Positions 1 to 13,433 of a DNA stretch of 64,000 nucleotides are shown here, in pieces. The number at the start of each line of letters is the position of its first letter. The first letter of the stretch is position 1. The translations under genes were made by a program, and so were the position numbers. The notes beneath the pieces were generated by a model. That model made no database searches. It saw nothing but the letters and a program-made list of their open reading frames with translations, and had not been told where the DNA came from. Location of the stretch: assembly GCF_000237925.1 (NCBI RefSeq), contig NW_017385995.1, positions 248,001 to 312,000 on the forward strand, written 5' to 3'. This stretch comes from Schistosoma mansoni (Eukaryota > Platyhelminthes > Trematoda > Strigeidida > Schistosomatidae).

Positions 1-734
1 AATTTCAATAACAACAATTGACAACTAGATAAAACAGCATAATTGTCAACAAAGACGGCCACACGACAGTCAAAGAAATGCGAGAACAATTAATAGAAGT
101 TTTACTCAGATTTGTATAACCCCCACAATCCTTTAATATTTTTCCACAGCGAACATACGTGAGTTAATAAAGAGCCAATATTTATGCACTAACTAAAGGC
201 AGTTAGATACGACCAAACAATAGTCGATGGTTCTAATATTTTATCTTTATTGACAATGATGTTTATAGTGCTCAAAAAGTCACTAGCCCACCATTGTCTT
301 GAACTTACATGAAGGTGTGTTATAGAGTGCATATGTTTGGAGGGTAAGATTTCCAATATTTAGCCTTCAATCGACTAATTGAACGAGTAGATATGAGTCA
401 ATGGAAGAAGGGAAGGCTTGTTTGCAGGAAGTATTCAACACACTAGGAAAGCGGAATGGGGAGTGCTGAGATAAAATCACAACTCGTACTCCCACCAACA
501 GATAACATCAACTGAAAGACAACACCTGAAATAGCTTTCAAAATGAGCAGCCACAAAGTTGTATCTTCAGAACGAAAATTGATCAGACAGTTAAATACTC
601 TTAACAGAGAATTAATAAAAAGAAGCTAGATCAATGAAGTAATAAAGTTAAAATTTAATTGATTTCTTGAAACTATCGAAAATAACATATTTACAATAAA
701 TCATATGAAAAAACAACAAAATAATCTTAACGTT
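1..734. other. 3' flank of the minus-strand gene, no gene seen
   Basis: AT-rich sequence downstream of the minus-strand stop codon. It should include that gene's 3' UTR. I see no coding exon, RNA gene or recognisable repeat. Confidence 0.5.
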
Positions 735-864
735 TCAATCAACATCTTCAAGTCCAAGTGAGTCATTATCTGTATCAGAATTTTCTGGATCTGATGAAGA
801 TGTGGAGAGTGACGATGACGAAGAGTCCATTTCCTCCAACAACTGAAGTGATGGATCACGGTAA
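735..864 (-). CDS. Terminal exon of the unidentified gene, acidic Ser-rich tail
   Basis: The acceptor CCCTGTAG is followed by 43 codons including TGA at 735-737. The previous exon (1802-1869) ends two bases into an Arg codon that this exon completes. The tail starts [12 protein letters not shown] and then becomes Ser/Asp/Glu-rich. Acidic Ser tails of this kind are often casein kinase 2 substrates, but that is inference. Confidence 0.75.
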
Positions 865-3800
865 CTACAGGGAATAAAGAAATAATATTATCAAGACATA
901 AAGAGTGACTTTATAGAACAATAAGAACTGCTTAATATTTGTATGATATGTAGTTTCAGTAGTTAGGACTCATCAGCTAGCAATAGTATATCAACTAAAA
1001 AAACATTTCCGTTGGCCTGTCATATAACGAAAAATAAATGGTTCATGAATCTAATTTCAAAGACAATTCAGGAAAATACCATGAAGTCGTAAGACTGAAT
1101 GTAAGCGGTTAAGAGTCAACCGATAATCTGGTGCTAGAAAAGAACCATCATAGCTAGAAGTTTGGATAATTTGCTCCTCTATTTTATGTAAGCATTACAT
1201 TCCTTACTTTCCTCTACTGAATGATGAAATGTTTGTGTATTGAAATATTATAGACATGTAATAAACGGCACAACAAAACTCTTAGACCATTACATTATTT
1301 AATGAGGGGGTAAATATTGTTCTAAAAAGGCAAATATTGCACAAAAATTGGTGTTATATAACACACACAAAGAATCGAAATTAAAAAGTGAATTCCACTA
1401 ACTAGATATTTTTATGCAGAATGATTTCAACTATTTTATATAAGGGACAATAAAACCACTTAATTCCTCAAAATTTGGTAGATGAAATGGAATAGGAACC
1501 TACAGTTCAATAATACAAACCTTGAGATAAGTAATAATAGCACAACTCGATTTAGACTTAAATCATGTACTGTACGTTAGTACATGATAAACGTATGTCC
1601 AAATAAAATTATATGCATATATAATCCACTAAAATAATTTTCAGATAGACCAAGTAGGCTAAAATGGAAAGAATCTTGTTACAAATAGTGATTGAATCAT
1701 TTTCACTGCTTAAAATAGACAGTTCTTTTGGATATTTTCCTAGCTTCTATAACGGATCACATAATATTAGTTCGAATTTAAAAGTAGAAAAAAAAACTCA
1801 CCGATTCAAATTGATTGGTTCTGTCGGCATACTGGGATAAGGCGGTAATTTAAATTTGATTCGAGATTTCTAAATAATAAAAATAAAGGTCATATAAAAG
1901 GATAAAAAATAATACACAACTATTATCTAACAAACCACATTTTAACGTCATTTATACTTCATTACGCCTGTCACCCCTCGTCGAGGAGCATAGGCCACAC
2001 ACCAGCATTCTTCATCCAACTCTGTACTGAGTAATCCTTTCCAGTTGTTTCCAGCTGCCATTCATCCTTTTCATATCTGCTTCCAGTTTTCGGCACAGTG
2101 TGTTCTTTGGTCTTACTCTTTTCCTTTTCCCTTTAGGATTCCAAGTTAGCACTTGCCTCGTGATGCAGTTTGATGACTTCCACAATGTATGTTCTATCAA
2201 GGTCCAGCGTCTTTTTCTAATTTTCTTTTCAGCTGGAAGTTGATTTGCTCTCCCCTACAGTAGTAGGTTGTTGCTGATAGTATCAGGCCAACAGATCTGG
2301 AGTATCTTGCGTAGACAAATATTTATGAATACTTGTACTTTTTTATGATGGCTGTGATAGTTCTCCAAGTTCCAGCTCCGTACAGTAGAACCGTTTTGAA
2401 GTTCGTATTGAAGATTCTGGCTTTGATATTGGCTGACAGTTGTTTTGAGTTCCATATGTTATTCAACTGTATGAATGCAGCCCTTGCTTTCCCAATCCTT
2501 GCCTTTACGTCTACATCGGATCCTCCTCGTTCATCGATGATGCTGTCCAGGTACGTGAAAGTTTCCACCTCTTCCAGAGTTCCTCCATCAAGCGTGATTG
2601 CGTTGGTGCTCTTCATGTTATATTTCAGGATCTTGTTTTGTCCTTTTTTATGTTGAGGCATTTTGCTGCAAAGGCTGCTGCTACGCTAGTGGTCTTCATC
2701 TGCATTTATTGGTATGTATGGGATAAAAGAGCAAGGTCATCTGCGTAGTCTAAATCGTCTGGTTGCACACAAGCTGTCCATTATATTCTGTGCTTCCATA
2801 ATCTGTCCAACCACTAGAAGAAAGATAAAAAGACAGGAGCAAGCAGCCTTGTCTGACACCAGTCTACATATGAAATGCATTTGTCAGCTATCCTTCAAGC
2901 ACTATCTTGCAGTGTAGTCCGTCGTATGAATTCTGTATGATGTTGACGATCTTCTCAGGTACATCATAGTGTCGAAGAAGTTTCCATAATGTCCTCCTGT
3001 CCACAATGTCAAACGCTTCCTCATAGTCAAGGAAGTTAATGTATGGTGATGAATTCCATTCAATTTACTATTCAACAATGATCCGTAGTGTCACGATTCA
3101 GTCTGTGCACGACCGATCCTTACGAAATCCGGTCTGTTGATCTCCAAGTTCGGCGTCTACTGAATCTTTCATTCGGTTCAGCAATACTCTATTGAAAACT
3201 TTCCCTGGTACCGACAGTAGTGTGATGCCTCTGTAGTTTTCACGTTTTCTCAGATCTTTCATTGGTATCCAGATAAGGCATTCTTTTTCTAGTCTGTCGG
3301 CTTTTGTTCTTTTCCCAAGTCTTCCTGAACAGAGTATGGAAAATGTTTGCAGTTGCTTGTAAATCTGACTTCAATGATTCAGGTGGTATATATTACCAGG
3401 CCCTGTTGTATTCCCACTCTTGATTTATTTGATGGCCATCCTGATTTCTCCGACCATTGTTGGAGTGACATCTGTAGGTTGGTCTCTAGGTGCTGCTCTG
3501 ATGTCCACTAGATTCAGTAGAGTTGGTCTATTCAAGAGTTCTACTCATCTGTTCCTCTGTTCCTGAATCTCAGGATTGGTTTGCCTTCTTTGTTCTTGAC
3601 TAGTCTCTGGTCTACCATATTTCCCTGCTAGTTTCTTCGCTGTGTCATATAGATAGTTGTTTCATATTTCCTTCTCCTGCAGCTTTTTCTTCTGCCACTG
3701 TTAGGTCTTCCAAGTATTTCTGCTTGTCGGCTCTAGACGTCATTTATACTGAATGCAAATTTACAAATAAATTATCGGTTCACCATTTTCTGTCGAGAAA

Positions 3801-6800
3801 ATAAAAACAATCTTATTATTGCTTAGCTAGCGATTTTATCAGTTAAGCGATAGAGCGAAAATATAGGTTATCAAATACTAGCAAGCTTCTCATATCAATG
3901 ACCTTCGAAGAAGACAGATGTGAACGAGGATATAGTGCATATTTTATATCCCTTTCCTTAACAGACAAATGACTCTTGATTATCGTATCTAGTGTAAGCA
4001 CGTTGACCATTTCTGTTTACTAAAATGAACGAAACTGTTAATTGTTTACAACTCACATAAAGTTAGTTTTAAGGTATGTACATGTGCCAGTATTAAGAGG
4101 TATCAGTCTGTACACCAGGATAAGCTTAAGATGTTAGGACACGTTACGATTTCTGAGAAATGACTTTTCGTAACTGTAACAATCGCTGTTCTTGATAAAA
4201 TCCTTTAGAAGACTTTCTTTTTATGTGTCTGATGGTCGCATTATGGTGACCTGCACGGTTTGATCAACATTTTTTCCAATCTCGCTGTTGTTATAATCGT
4301 AGATGGTTAGAGAAATTATGAAGTAGGATTGAAATGAAATTAAGAATTTTACAAGACATTTACTGATAAGTAAACGTTTAGTGACTAACGCGTAAAATCA
4401 GATGGCAGAGAATAGCTGTCTTACGACTCAAGAAGGAAACTAAGATAACCCACCCGTTTGATACACAGGTGAATGACGGTTGACTAAGGGTCCTTACAGA
4501 TTACAAAAAGCTAAAAATTAAAACACTTCCTATGGACTATCTAATAACTTCAACTCAAAATGCTACAACAGATATGAGGAACAATCTAACATCTAATAAA
4601 TACGTTGTTTTCTAAATGAATGTCCAACGACGGATATCCAGTTCAATGGACAAGAACTTTACTTAATATGTGTGACGTTTTTCTCAGTACTCGGTTGATA
4701 CCACGTTCTCTATGTTTACTGAAACTACGTAAATATATGAAAGTTTGTATGATAAGCCATTAATTATACTTGTCATTGTTAAGACTAAAGAGATTATCCA
4801 ACTGTTCAAATACTGAACTAGGAGATATAGACCGTATAGTTAGAGTTTATTTGTTAAATCAAGTGTTTAAACCAATAAAGAAAAATTGCAGCATTGGTTT
4901 ATTGCTACCTAGAATTAGTAAATAAATCTATGTTTATGAGCACTCCTTCTCCTTTATTCAGGTTCCAGGGGGAGTTATAAACATATTATTAAAATAAAAC
5001 AAATCTGATGTCTTACTTCATAGTTAGCTTGTACACTTTTCATTAGGTTTATTGATTGATTTATATTGAGTGGGCACAATTGACGATGCCCAAGTGGATC
5101 AAATAATTGATTACCAGAAGATATCCATGCTTGAATTTTATCACTTAATATATATTTTTTATCATGTTTATTAGTAACATCACTAAATTCGGCACTTTCA
5201 TTATCACAATGATAATCTAAGTAGGACAATAAAAATGGATGATGCTGTTTACCAGATAACTTGGTCGATGGGAATGACTTCATTAGTTTATTATGATGAT
5301 TACTGTTATTTTCTAAATAACATCTTTCATGACGATCAAGATGTCTAGTTAGAAAAAGAAACAACAACAACAACTAGTAGAAAAAGTGAACAGAATGAAT
5401 GAGTTTAAAATGATCGTATCACGTTTTGTAGCAGAAGATGGTCTTAGAGAAGTATCTATTCGAGGTATTTAAAACAAAACTTTCCACCATGATAACTGTA
5501 CGGGCTAAATAAAAACGGAAGCATAGGGTGTAGGTAAATGGAATAAAAAATGATAATTCGCCAAGATAAACAATAGATTTCACACAATTAGGCATTATTA
5601 TAAATATAAATAAAACTATATTTAAATGTGATAAGTTTAATAAATTATGAAGTCCTAGAGACTGTGTGACTCAACAATATAAACCAATGATAACCAATAT
5701 ATAGTTTCAATGTTATCAAATGCCAACATTAATTTAGAATGAAGCTATTGTATTAAATCCAGACCAATTTTCATTCAAATAACTCCTGTACAATGGAAGT
5801 AACTAACAGTCAACCAACTAGTAGAGAATGAATAATTGCCAAGATAAACCGAATAAATTTCAACCTAATAAGAGAACACTTTCCAGCCAATCTCCTTCAT
5901 ACCACAGTATCTGAAAGCATACAACTCCGACTGAGTTAGTTAAAAACAATTCCGAATATTGAAAAATATTAGTAAACACTAGCTTACTTGTAAACATCAC
6001 GAAAATAAATATAAAGTATACGAATAGTTTCTAGATCACCAGTGACGAAAGCATTTCTGACGATATCCGCTTCTTCATTTGTGTGACTAGTAATCCTGGA
6101 ATTTCCTGAAATCGATGATGACGACGACGGATGATAAGATAAAAATCCAGCAAATTGTTTCCAACCGCCTAGACCAGCTAAACGGGTTAAACGAGTTCGA
6201 CCTAAACCAACAAGGGCTAATCGGCGTAAAATATTGTCAGGTATTTTATTCAAATCATTGACTTTATTATTTGTTGAAGCCAAAGTAGATTTATTCGCCA
6301 TGATATTGCAAGCAGTTTTAAGTTTACGCAAAAGATATAGCTCAATAGGTGCCTGTCAAAAGTGTATAAAAATTTAGATAAGTATGAAACAATGCTGATA
6401 AACATACCCATCGAAATAAACGATTTAGTCTTGCATTGTAAACATTTCAATGAAAACTAGTGGATACAGCAATATCTCAGACTTTAGATTTGAATATCAG
6501 GGTGTTTTGGTTGTGATAGCTTCAAACTCAGTTCAGTAAATGAATACAGTCCATGTTATTACCACAAATAAATAGTGGAACCTTGTTTCCCAGATAGTTT
6601 TTCTTAAATGTTCTAGTTATTTTTAGTAATCACTCGACTGACTTCATCAACAAGACCAGAGAAACAATGATACCAGCTATATGACTATTGAGAACCAAAG
6701 AATATGACAACTGTTTCTCCGTAGCTGGGAAATTCTCAAAAGCGCCACAACACAACGCCATATTTGGGGTCAGACCAACAACCTTAATGTCGTATGGATG

Positions 6801-9800
6801 ATATAATACTGTTAGATCATGGAATCAGAATCAAACGGTTCAATGTGTCCTCACTAATGATTGGCTACCATATGAGTTTCCTTACATTCTAACAGGAAAC
6901 TGTAACCTCTGGAATCAACTAAGTAGAAAATGTAGTTACTGAACGATGACATTGCTTAAGGATCGTTATAAATGACGAACAGGCTGAAGATGAGACTATG
7001 ACTTAGTAGTCCAGCGTACAATGCTTGTAGCGATGCTTGAAGATCCTTTACTAAATCCCATAGGAATTCATAAGCGTCCATTACTGAAGAGTTCTAAGGT
7101 AGAAAGAAACAGTTCAAATGTGTTTTCGGGTTCTTAGTGGAAGTCGATAATGAAGTTTATTTGAATTAAAATAAGTAAGAATCAATAGTGCTGAGTATAA
7201 GTCGATAAATATATAGACAATCGCAGAAAATGCTGTTAGCCGAATCTAACAGACAATTAAAACTTTACAGTTCACTGCAAACAAGTGAAATGAAACAATT
7301 ATAAGAATATTTATGTGTTTAAGTTAACAAACCCTATTTTTTCGTATTTACAGGGGATACTTCTGTAAACAAAAGAAACTCAAAGAAATCGGAAAGGTCA
7401 GAATTTATAAACAATTCGAATATTAAACAAATAAAAAAAGTAGTTTACCTCCATCCACATGATGGTTTTAGCTTTGGACAACTTCAAATATTCTAAAGAA
7501 TTTGAAAAATACCGTAATACTACATTATTTATTGTCTTTTCATCGTTATTCGAAGGTGAAGGCAACTTGTCAAATAGCAATTCATAAAGTTTATAACATT
7601 CTTTAATAAATTTTTGACTGATGTGCGTAAGTGATGTTTTACTTTGTGACAAATGATCATCTTGTTTTTCCACATCATTCATGGATTGAACAATTTTATC
7701 AATTTCACTATTACTAATATTATTATTAGTAGTATTATTATTACTGAGAGTTATTGTATTTAAGGCATAAAAAGCATTAGAGAAGTAACAATCATGCGGC
7801 TGAGCTGAACGAACAATATTTGAATGACGCGTAGAACGTATTAACCGACTAAGATAGATTATATCATCGAAATTGTTAGAATTATTATTGTTATTATTTG
7901 AAGAGTAGCATATAAGGCAATAGGTCCTTGCATTAGATACTGCAACTTCATTTTTATCACTGGTGGTTGATATAAATAACCATAAATCATGCAATGCATG
8001 TGTTGGTTGACTAAGTGATACTTTTTTCGATGGTATCTCATTCAAAGTGGATTTCTAAGTTTTTTTTAAAAAAGAGAATAAAATAGAAAGTTAAAGTTCC
8101 TATAATGACAGATTTAGTTTTTGGAAAAAAAGGTTATAATAATATAATGAGTCATATTCATGTGTCCTATGAAGGCTTAAAATTACATGGTTTTCGTTAA
8201 GAAATGGTAGATCTTACGCGTTAGGATAACCGTGATAACTTTTTTCCAACCCATATTTCTGCACTAAACTTTCCGGCTATCTGATTGATTACCTCTGCTT
8301 TAGCTTGCTACTACTAAGATGTCTCAAGGTTATATAACTGTCGCTATGTAAACATAATTGTTTTTCTATTAAGGATATAAAAGCTATGCTGAAATTCCTA
8401 TCTCCTCTCTTTTCCTTGTTTGTGAGTGCGGAATATTAATGTTGAAGTATTGCAGTGCATTAGTTGTTCAGTCCAACTAGTTTGCATGTATCCCGTCTTA
8501 CATTACAATCTCCCAATGGTTTGCAATTTGGGATTACAATAGGCCATCGCAAATTGTAAAAGTGCGATTTCACCTATAAAAACTCAATTGTTACGAGAAC
8601 TGAGTTTGATTATTCTTGTCTTGATAGTTGGGAAAATGAATTGCGTTGTCAATAAATAATATCAACGAATAAGGAAAAATTGCTTTCAAAAATGTTGGTA
8701 ATAGGGAACTTTGCAAACAAGGTAAGAAAAATATATGCAGAAATGTGATTGGACTTCAAGAAGCTGAGATAAAAATCCGATGGTTAAAATGATCTTTAAT
8801 TACAAAGGAAATAATAATTGCCGACAACTTATTTGTGTATTATTGAATGAAACAAACAGATTAGTACTTTACATAACATGGACTAAGTGTAATGTAATGC
8901 ATATAACTATATGCGATACAAATTTCCCTATGATCAAACATTTAATGTGATGTCAATTTAGGATAGAATCTGGTCACATATTGCAACTAGATTAGTTAAA
9001 CAGATCTGAAAGTTTATTTAATTCCTAAATGAATACTAGGTAAGTAAACAATCGGATAGAAACAGAAGAGAATCTTGTATAACACTGTAAAGATTGAAGT
9101 TGTTACACTTCACAAGCAATATAGCCAAAGAAATGAACAAGAAGATAGTAGTAAGCCAATTAATCAAAAAAAATAACATCAATAGTAGTAAAGGACTAAG
9201 AGATAAAAGAAGAAAAGATATTGGGATATTATTGTTTATTTAAAACAATAAAGATTAGATGTGTCTGCCATAACCCAATCAATTTTAAGCCACATAACAA
9301 ACATCAACTTTACATATTTCGCTTGTCGTATTTACGAAATTAGTGTGGTTCCGATCAAATACTCGTATAATGAACAAATATTCTAACATAGATTGATGAA
9401 TTCGGTGTAGCAAATGAGCAACGAGAAATTAAAAAATTTAATACACATTAATAACCAACTTGTATGAAACTTTGAGAAGGAATTGTGAGTCAATAATTTA
9501 TTTCCAATGATACGATATTATTTGTGTACTTTATAACCGTCAGTGTGTTTATAAGTATAGCAAATATTACTTATTTGTACATATAAATTTACTCACTGTG
9601 TTAATACAATTCATATTAGGAAACCATGTGTTTACAAGACCAGCACGTAAAAGGCTTCGATTAGGATTGCTAAAATAAATAGAAATAATTCTTTAATAAT
9701 TACTAACTAATTAACATATTTTCTCCGATTGGTAAATATTTTTGACCAACTCGCGCCATAAGAATATTAAAAGTGAACCAGACTACAGTATCTCAAATTG

Positions 9801-12800
9801 AAGCGGATCGAGTTGATAAAGTGCTTACAGATTTTAGGATATAAATTAAAAATGAATTTATGTCAGGAAACTTGACATGGATCTGAGATTCTGTTTCAGA
9901 TGAATGCCTTTTACACCAATTGAAATTCAAATTGACCAACGAATGGTTGATTCTGAACTTGTAATTTCTGTGAACTACACTTAGAGCTCCATCAATGCAT
10001 GAGGAAGATACTGTTCAGCTCTCAAGATTGACTCTCGAGGGAGAAATAACCATAGGGAGCTGAATACTTAATCTACAAGATGATATTTTCAGATCACAGT
10101 ATCATTGTTTTTTAATGTTGGTCTTTTGAGCTACACAGTATCTCAAGCACCCAAACAGTGTGTGACTCAGAGCTTAATTTGAAAATAAACACAATTTACA
10201 ATCTACGAAGTAAGCACAAGAAAAGTAGTTCATGATATCTGTAGAGCCTATAGAAGATTTTGTTTAAAATGTGTAGGGATTATTTTGGTGAAAAATTAGT
10301 CTTTTTTATTAAGCCGCTTGCTTGATAATGTAATGCGAAATCTCGATACTTCCTTTTTGTAAGAATTCTAGTAGAAAACATGCTTGTATTTTATGCAGCG
10401 ATTATTAATCCACATATTTACCTACGAGGTGTCTGTACTTCATAAAGACCGACAAAGTACCTCAAAACACATTTATGGAGAATTCATTTTCATTTTCTTG
10501 AAATCGACGAATAAACGACTGTCAAAAAACATAAATGAGTATCTCATGAAAGGCACAGAGAGTTCTACAAACAACGATGAATTATCCGAGAATACCGTGG
10601 AAAACAAATGTATGGTCAACAAATTCAAACCAAACAAAAGAAATTTCGGGATGTCTAGTTAATGAGTTAAGGAAGCACATAAACATTAAATTTTCTAGAT
10701 ATGTGGTGATCATCACATCTACATGAAAAAAACGAAGTAAAATCGTATTGTCGCACATTACATTCCATTTGGTGTTTATTATCCCTAGCCAGATAATGGG
10801 GATCAGGTTGACCATAGTATTAACAGAAACCACTATCAGAGCTAACCGATAACTGCTAGTTATATTCCAGTTGTAATTTAAACAGCTAAACGATTGTGAT
10901 CAATGAATCCAATAGATGCTGGAATCAACAGCAAACAGGTTCCTCAATATACTGAACTGTTTCTTGGCAACCCTCCATACTAGGTACCAACTTCATTTTG
11001 GTGATACAATTCGGTTCACAAATTAAATCTGCTTTCTAAATGTAAGTCATATGTGAATAATATGTTTTTGTTGTTACTCGTATTACTTTCCCGGAATTCT
11101 TTGAGTCAAGAACTGATTAATATGAATGTTTAGTTTTGTAAGGCGCTCAAATAAATTAACTGTAAACAAGCTCCAGAATACCATAACTTGGACATCTTTT
11201 ATACTGACATTTGTACAAATTATGACGAATAAATAAATTCGTAGATTTAAAACCCACATAACCTTGTTCAAGCATAATTATCATGGGAGCTTTGACAGGT
11301 TGGGAGTGAATTAAATGTTCACAGTAATCAATACGTTATGCTGTTCTGCACAGAAAGTAATAGAAAAGAAAAACGAGGCAGCACAGATAAAATAGTTAAT
11401 TATTATTTTTATACCGAATGCTTACCTACAATCCAATACAGATAAATATACTACATTCCCCACGAACCGAAATGAAAATGTGAACCATTGGAACAAACTT
11501 GAAATATAAGAGCATGGAAGATTTAATGATTGTCTAATACCAGTATACTCTTCGTAAGATAAAAATGGAATATTATCATATTTTTCATTCGAATCAGAAG
11601 TAGTACCATCACAAGCTGTAATAATATAATATAATGAAGTAATACATATGGAACTAGCAAAGTGCAAGGGATTTTTCCAAAAAATCAGCCACTGAATGAT
11701 AAGGATGTTATAATGGAAGTTTTAAAATATATTCACAGTACCAATCATAAAACATGTGCCCGTGATTAAATGTAAACTACGAATCACATTCATCTTGAGG
11801 AACTTATTCATATTTTAACGGGGCCATGCATTGAGCTGATAAATTATGAAAATAAAGAGATCAGTTTTTACAGGATAATGAAAGCTGTTAGAAGATCACG
11901 GTGAAATTTATGAGTCTTGTATTTAGACTACCTATTCTTTTAAGATACGATAACATAATACATCATAGAAGCCTAAATATTAAAAGATATGAAGACCAAA
12001 CTAGACTAAAATTGTATCTAGAATGACTTACATTTACACATGATCTACTACAATTAAATACTAACTACTTTAGCTGATGAAACCCTCAGTATATGTATTT
12101 TGGTCAACTAAATTACGTTAACTGATTTTTTTTAACTCAGTTGCGCATAGATCCACACACTCGTGAACTAACTATTCATTGAACTGGGACCATTATTTCA
12201 AATGGCATCACTTAACCTGTTCAAACCTTATGCCATTAGCATACATACAAAGTAACGCTAAACCTTCACATTACAAAGATCACATTTTTCCACACACACG
12301 TCTCTCATAGAATCCCCTCTGACCTGAATGACAGTAACATTATCACGATTAGACTTGTTTACGACACATAAAATATTTTGATTTTTTAATTCGTACTATT
12401 TAAACTTGTTCTAATTTAATTTGGTTTTTTATTCCATGAAGAAACAAATTACACTACCACAGGTCAGTAATCCAAATGAGATATTACAAATATACTATAA
12501 TTCAAATGGATGTATAGGTCATTGGTTTTAAAATTCTTTTGAGAAGTTTGAGTGTTATGTTCACATCTGAATTAAATGTAACTAACAGTCGGATACGTGG
12601 ACCCATGTACTACTGAGTTGGGAGACCAATTAAGTTAATTTAGTTTACCCGAATATGTTTTGGATTTTCTGTCTATTGGGGTACTACAAATATATTATTA
12701 TTTCATTATCAAAAACAAATTACTCAGTGCTTAATTTATTTAAAACCATCAAATCAAACCTTAATAGTAAAACTTATGACTTTGGAGGCCAGATTTTACA

Positions 12801-13433
12801 AGGATGAATGGACTTGATCAAAATAGTATCAAATATGATCAAGATTGATGTGAATTGCTTTAGCTTTCCCTACATGAAGACTAATATCATTGATCGGTCC
12901 ATTATCATAAGTCATGAAACTGTCCAGAAGTGAGAAATCAGAAATTAGGCTGACTAATTCACCGGATACTTCGGTACGAATCACACAAAGTGTGGGGGCT
13001 AACGATATTAACCAATTGCGTAAGGCGAATTAGATACGAGGGTCGAACCTGCGACTTGACGAGTAACAACCAAACCCCTTAGCCATCAAGCCACCGCTTC
13101 ACACGAAATTCTTGATAATTTTCAATGGCCAATCACTAAGATAAACCTCAGATATAAGCTGGGTTTTTTGAAATACTTTATACTTTTACGGTCTAGAGAA
13201 TATGTTATGTTTGTGGAAGTTGATAATCAAGTGATTGGATGCCATCACATAGTAAGACTTTACTAAAAGCAGAAATAAGTAGAATGTGTAAATGAAGGTT
13301 AAAAATATACAAGTACTTACGTAAACTAATAGATATATTGGAAAGATTATTTGATAGACTATCAATGGAATCTTCTTTAGGATCTGTATTAGTCCAACTT
13401 TCTGATTCATTTCCGTCATAATTTGAAGTCAAA
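735..13433 (-). CDS. Unidentified multi-exon gene, last eight exons
   Basis: The exons, in transcription order, are 13321-13433, 11426-11615, 9597-9669, 7449-8054, 5988-6352, 5017-5344, 1802-1869 and 735-864. Each has an AG acceptor and a GT donor (GTAAGT, GTAAGC, GTGAGT, GTAAAC, GTAAGC, GTAAGA, GTGAGT), and all seven junctions keep frame. The visible part encodes 623 residues. The first exon starts inside a codon, so the 5' end is missing and probably lies above 13433. The product has Asn-run low complexity in the 606-nt exon, then an Arg/Leu-rich stretch ([15 protein letters not shown]) and a Ser run. A conserved-looking end carries KFKLPPYP, followed by an acidic Ser/Asp/Glu tail closing in LGLEDVD. 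I see no signal peptide, transmembrane run or zinc site, and I do not recognise the family. A large scaffold-type protein is a guess. Intron 6 hosts an SR2 LINE. Confidence 0.75.
1945..1958. repeat. Target-site duplication, left copy (ACGTCATTTATACT)
   Basis: This 14-bp sequence recurs exactly at 3737-3750. The two copies flank the 5'-truncated SR2 LINE, marking it as an ordinary retrotransposition event into the intron of the minus-strand gene. Confidence 0.9.
1959..3736 (-). mobile_element. SR2-like (RTE-clade) LINE, 5'-truncated, in an intron
   Basis: Minus-strand translation gives broken reverse transcriptase and 3' segments with the RTE-type phrases EKAFDS-like/LWKLLRHY at about 2980-3030, [15 protein letters not shown] at about 2530, [16 protein letters not shown] at about 2060-2100, and a 3' end of the form GGGGTGACAGGCGTAA. 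Several frames are needed, so it is dead. The upstream end stops in the region just before the reverse transcriptase; no endonuclease is present. A perfect 14-bp target-site duplication flanks it. Confidence 0.9.
3737..4889. repeat. Host intron segment, donor of the copy at 31498-32649
   Basis: AT-rich DNA without coding potential, beginning with the right target-site duplication of the SR2 insertion. It is almost identical to 31498-32649: I counted one substitution over about 1.15 kb, at the base corresponding to 4442. Here it runs on into ordinary intron on the right, so this is the original location. Confidence 0.9.
7449..8054 (-). CDS. Largest exon of the unidentified minus-strand gene
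   Basis: This 606-nt exon is phase 0 at both ends (202 codons) and runs from an ACTTAG acceptor to a GTAAAC donor. It holds two Asn-rich low-complexity runs made by AAT-type triplet repeats, which probably vary in length between isolates. Between and around them are more normal segments ([49 protein letters not shown]) that look like helices. Confidence 0.75.
8055..12959 (-). other. Introns of the minus-strand gene, no other gene seen
   Basis: Apart from the exons at 9597-9669 and 11426-11615, this is AT-rich intron. I saw short open frames on both strands (for example 10384-10662 plus) but none with splice signals or recognisable protein features. Confidence 0.5.
12960..13105 (-). mobile_element. 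tRNA-derived SINE, family A
   Basis: The minus strand carries an A-box-like TGGCTTGATGGCTAAGG and, about 35 nt on, the B-box-like GGTTCGACCC. This is the internal Pol III promoter spacing of a tRNA. The tail holds a palindromic CACACTTTGTGTG. Related tails are at 36345-36430 (plus) and 37335-37470 (minus), so it is a small dispersed family rather than a functional tRNA gene; no clean acceptor stem forms. Confidence 0.5.

Noticed and set aside
3737-4889. A transposon inserted into SR2 at both loci
   Set aside because: The first locus has SR2 on one side only, with SR2's own target-site duplication at the junction, so the segment there is host intron.
10384-10662. 92-codon plus-strand frame inside an intron of the minus-strand gene
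   Set aside because: Composition is like random AT-rich sequence and no exon signals surround it.
5017-11615. Spatacsin-like identity for the minus-strand gene
   Set aside because: A few short phrases seemed to follow a similar order, but the similarity is too weak to support a name.
12960-13105. Functional tRNA gene
   Set aside because: A and B boxes are present but no acceptor stem or clear anticodon arm forms, and related decayed copies exist, so it is a SINE.
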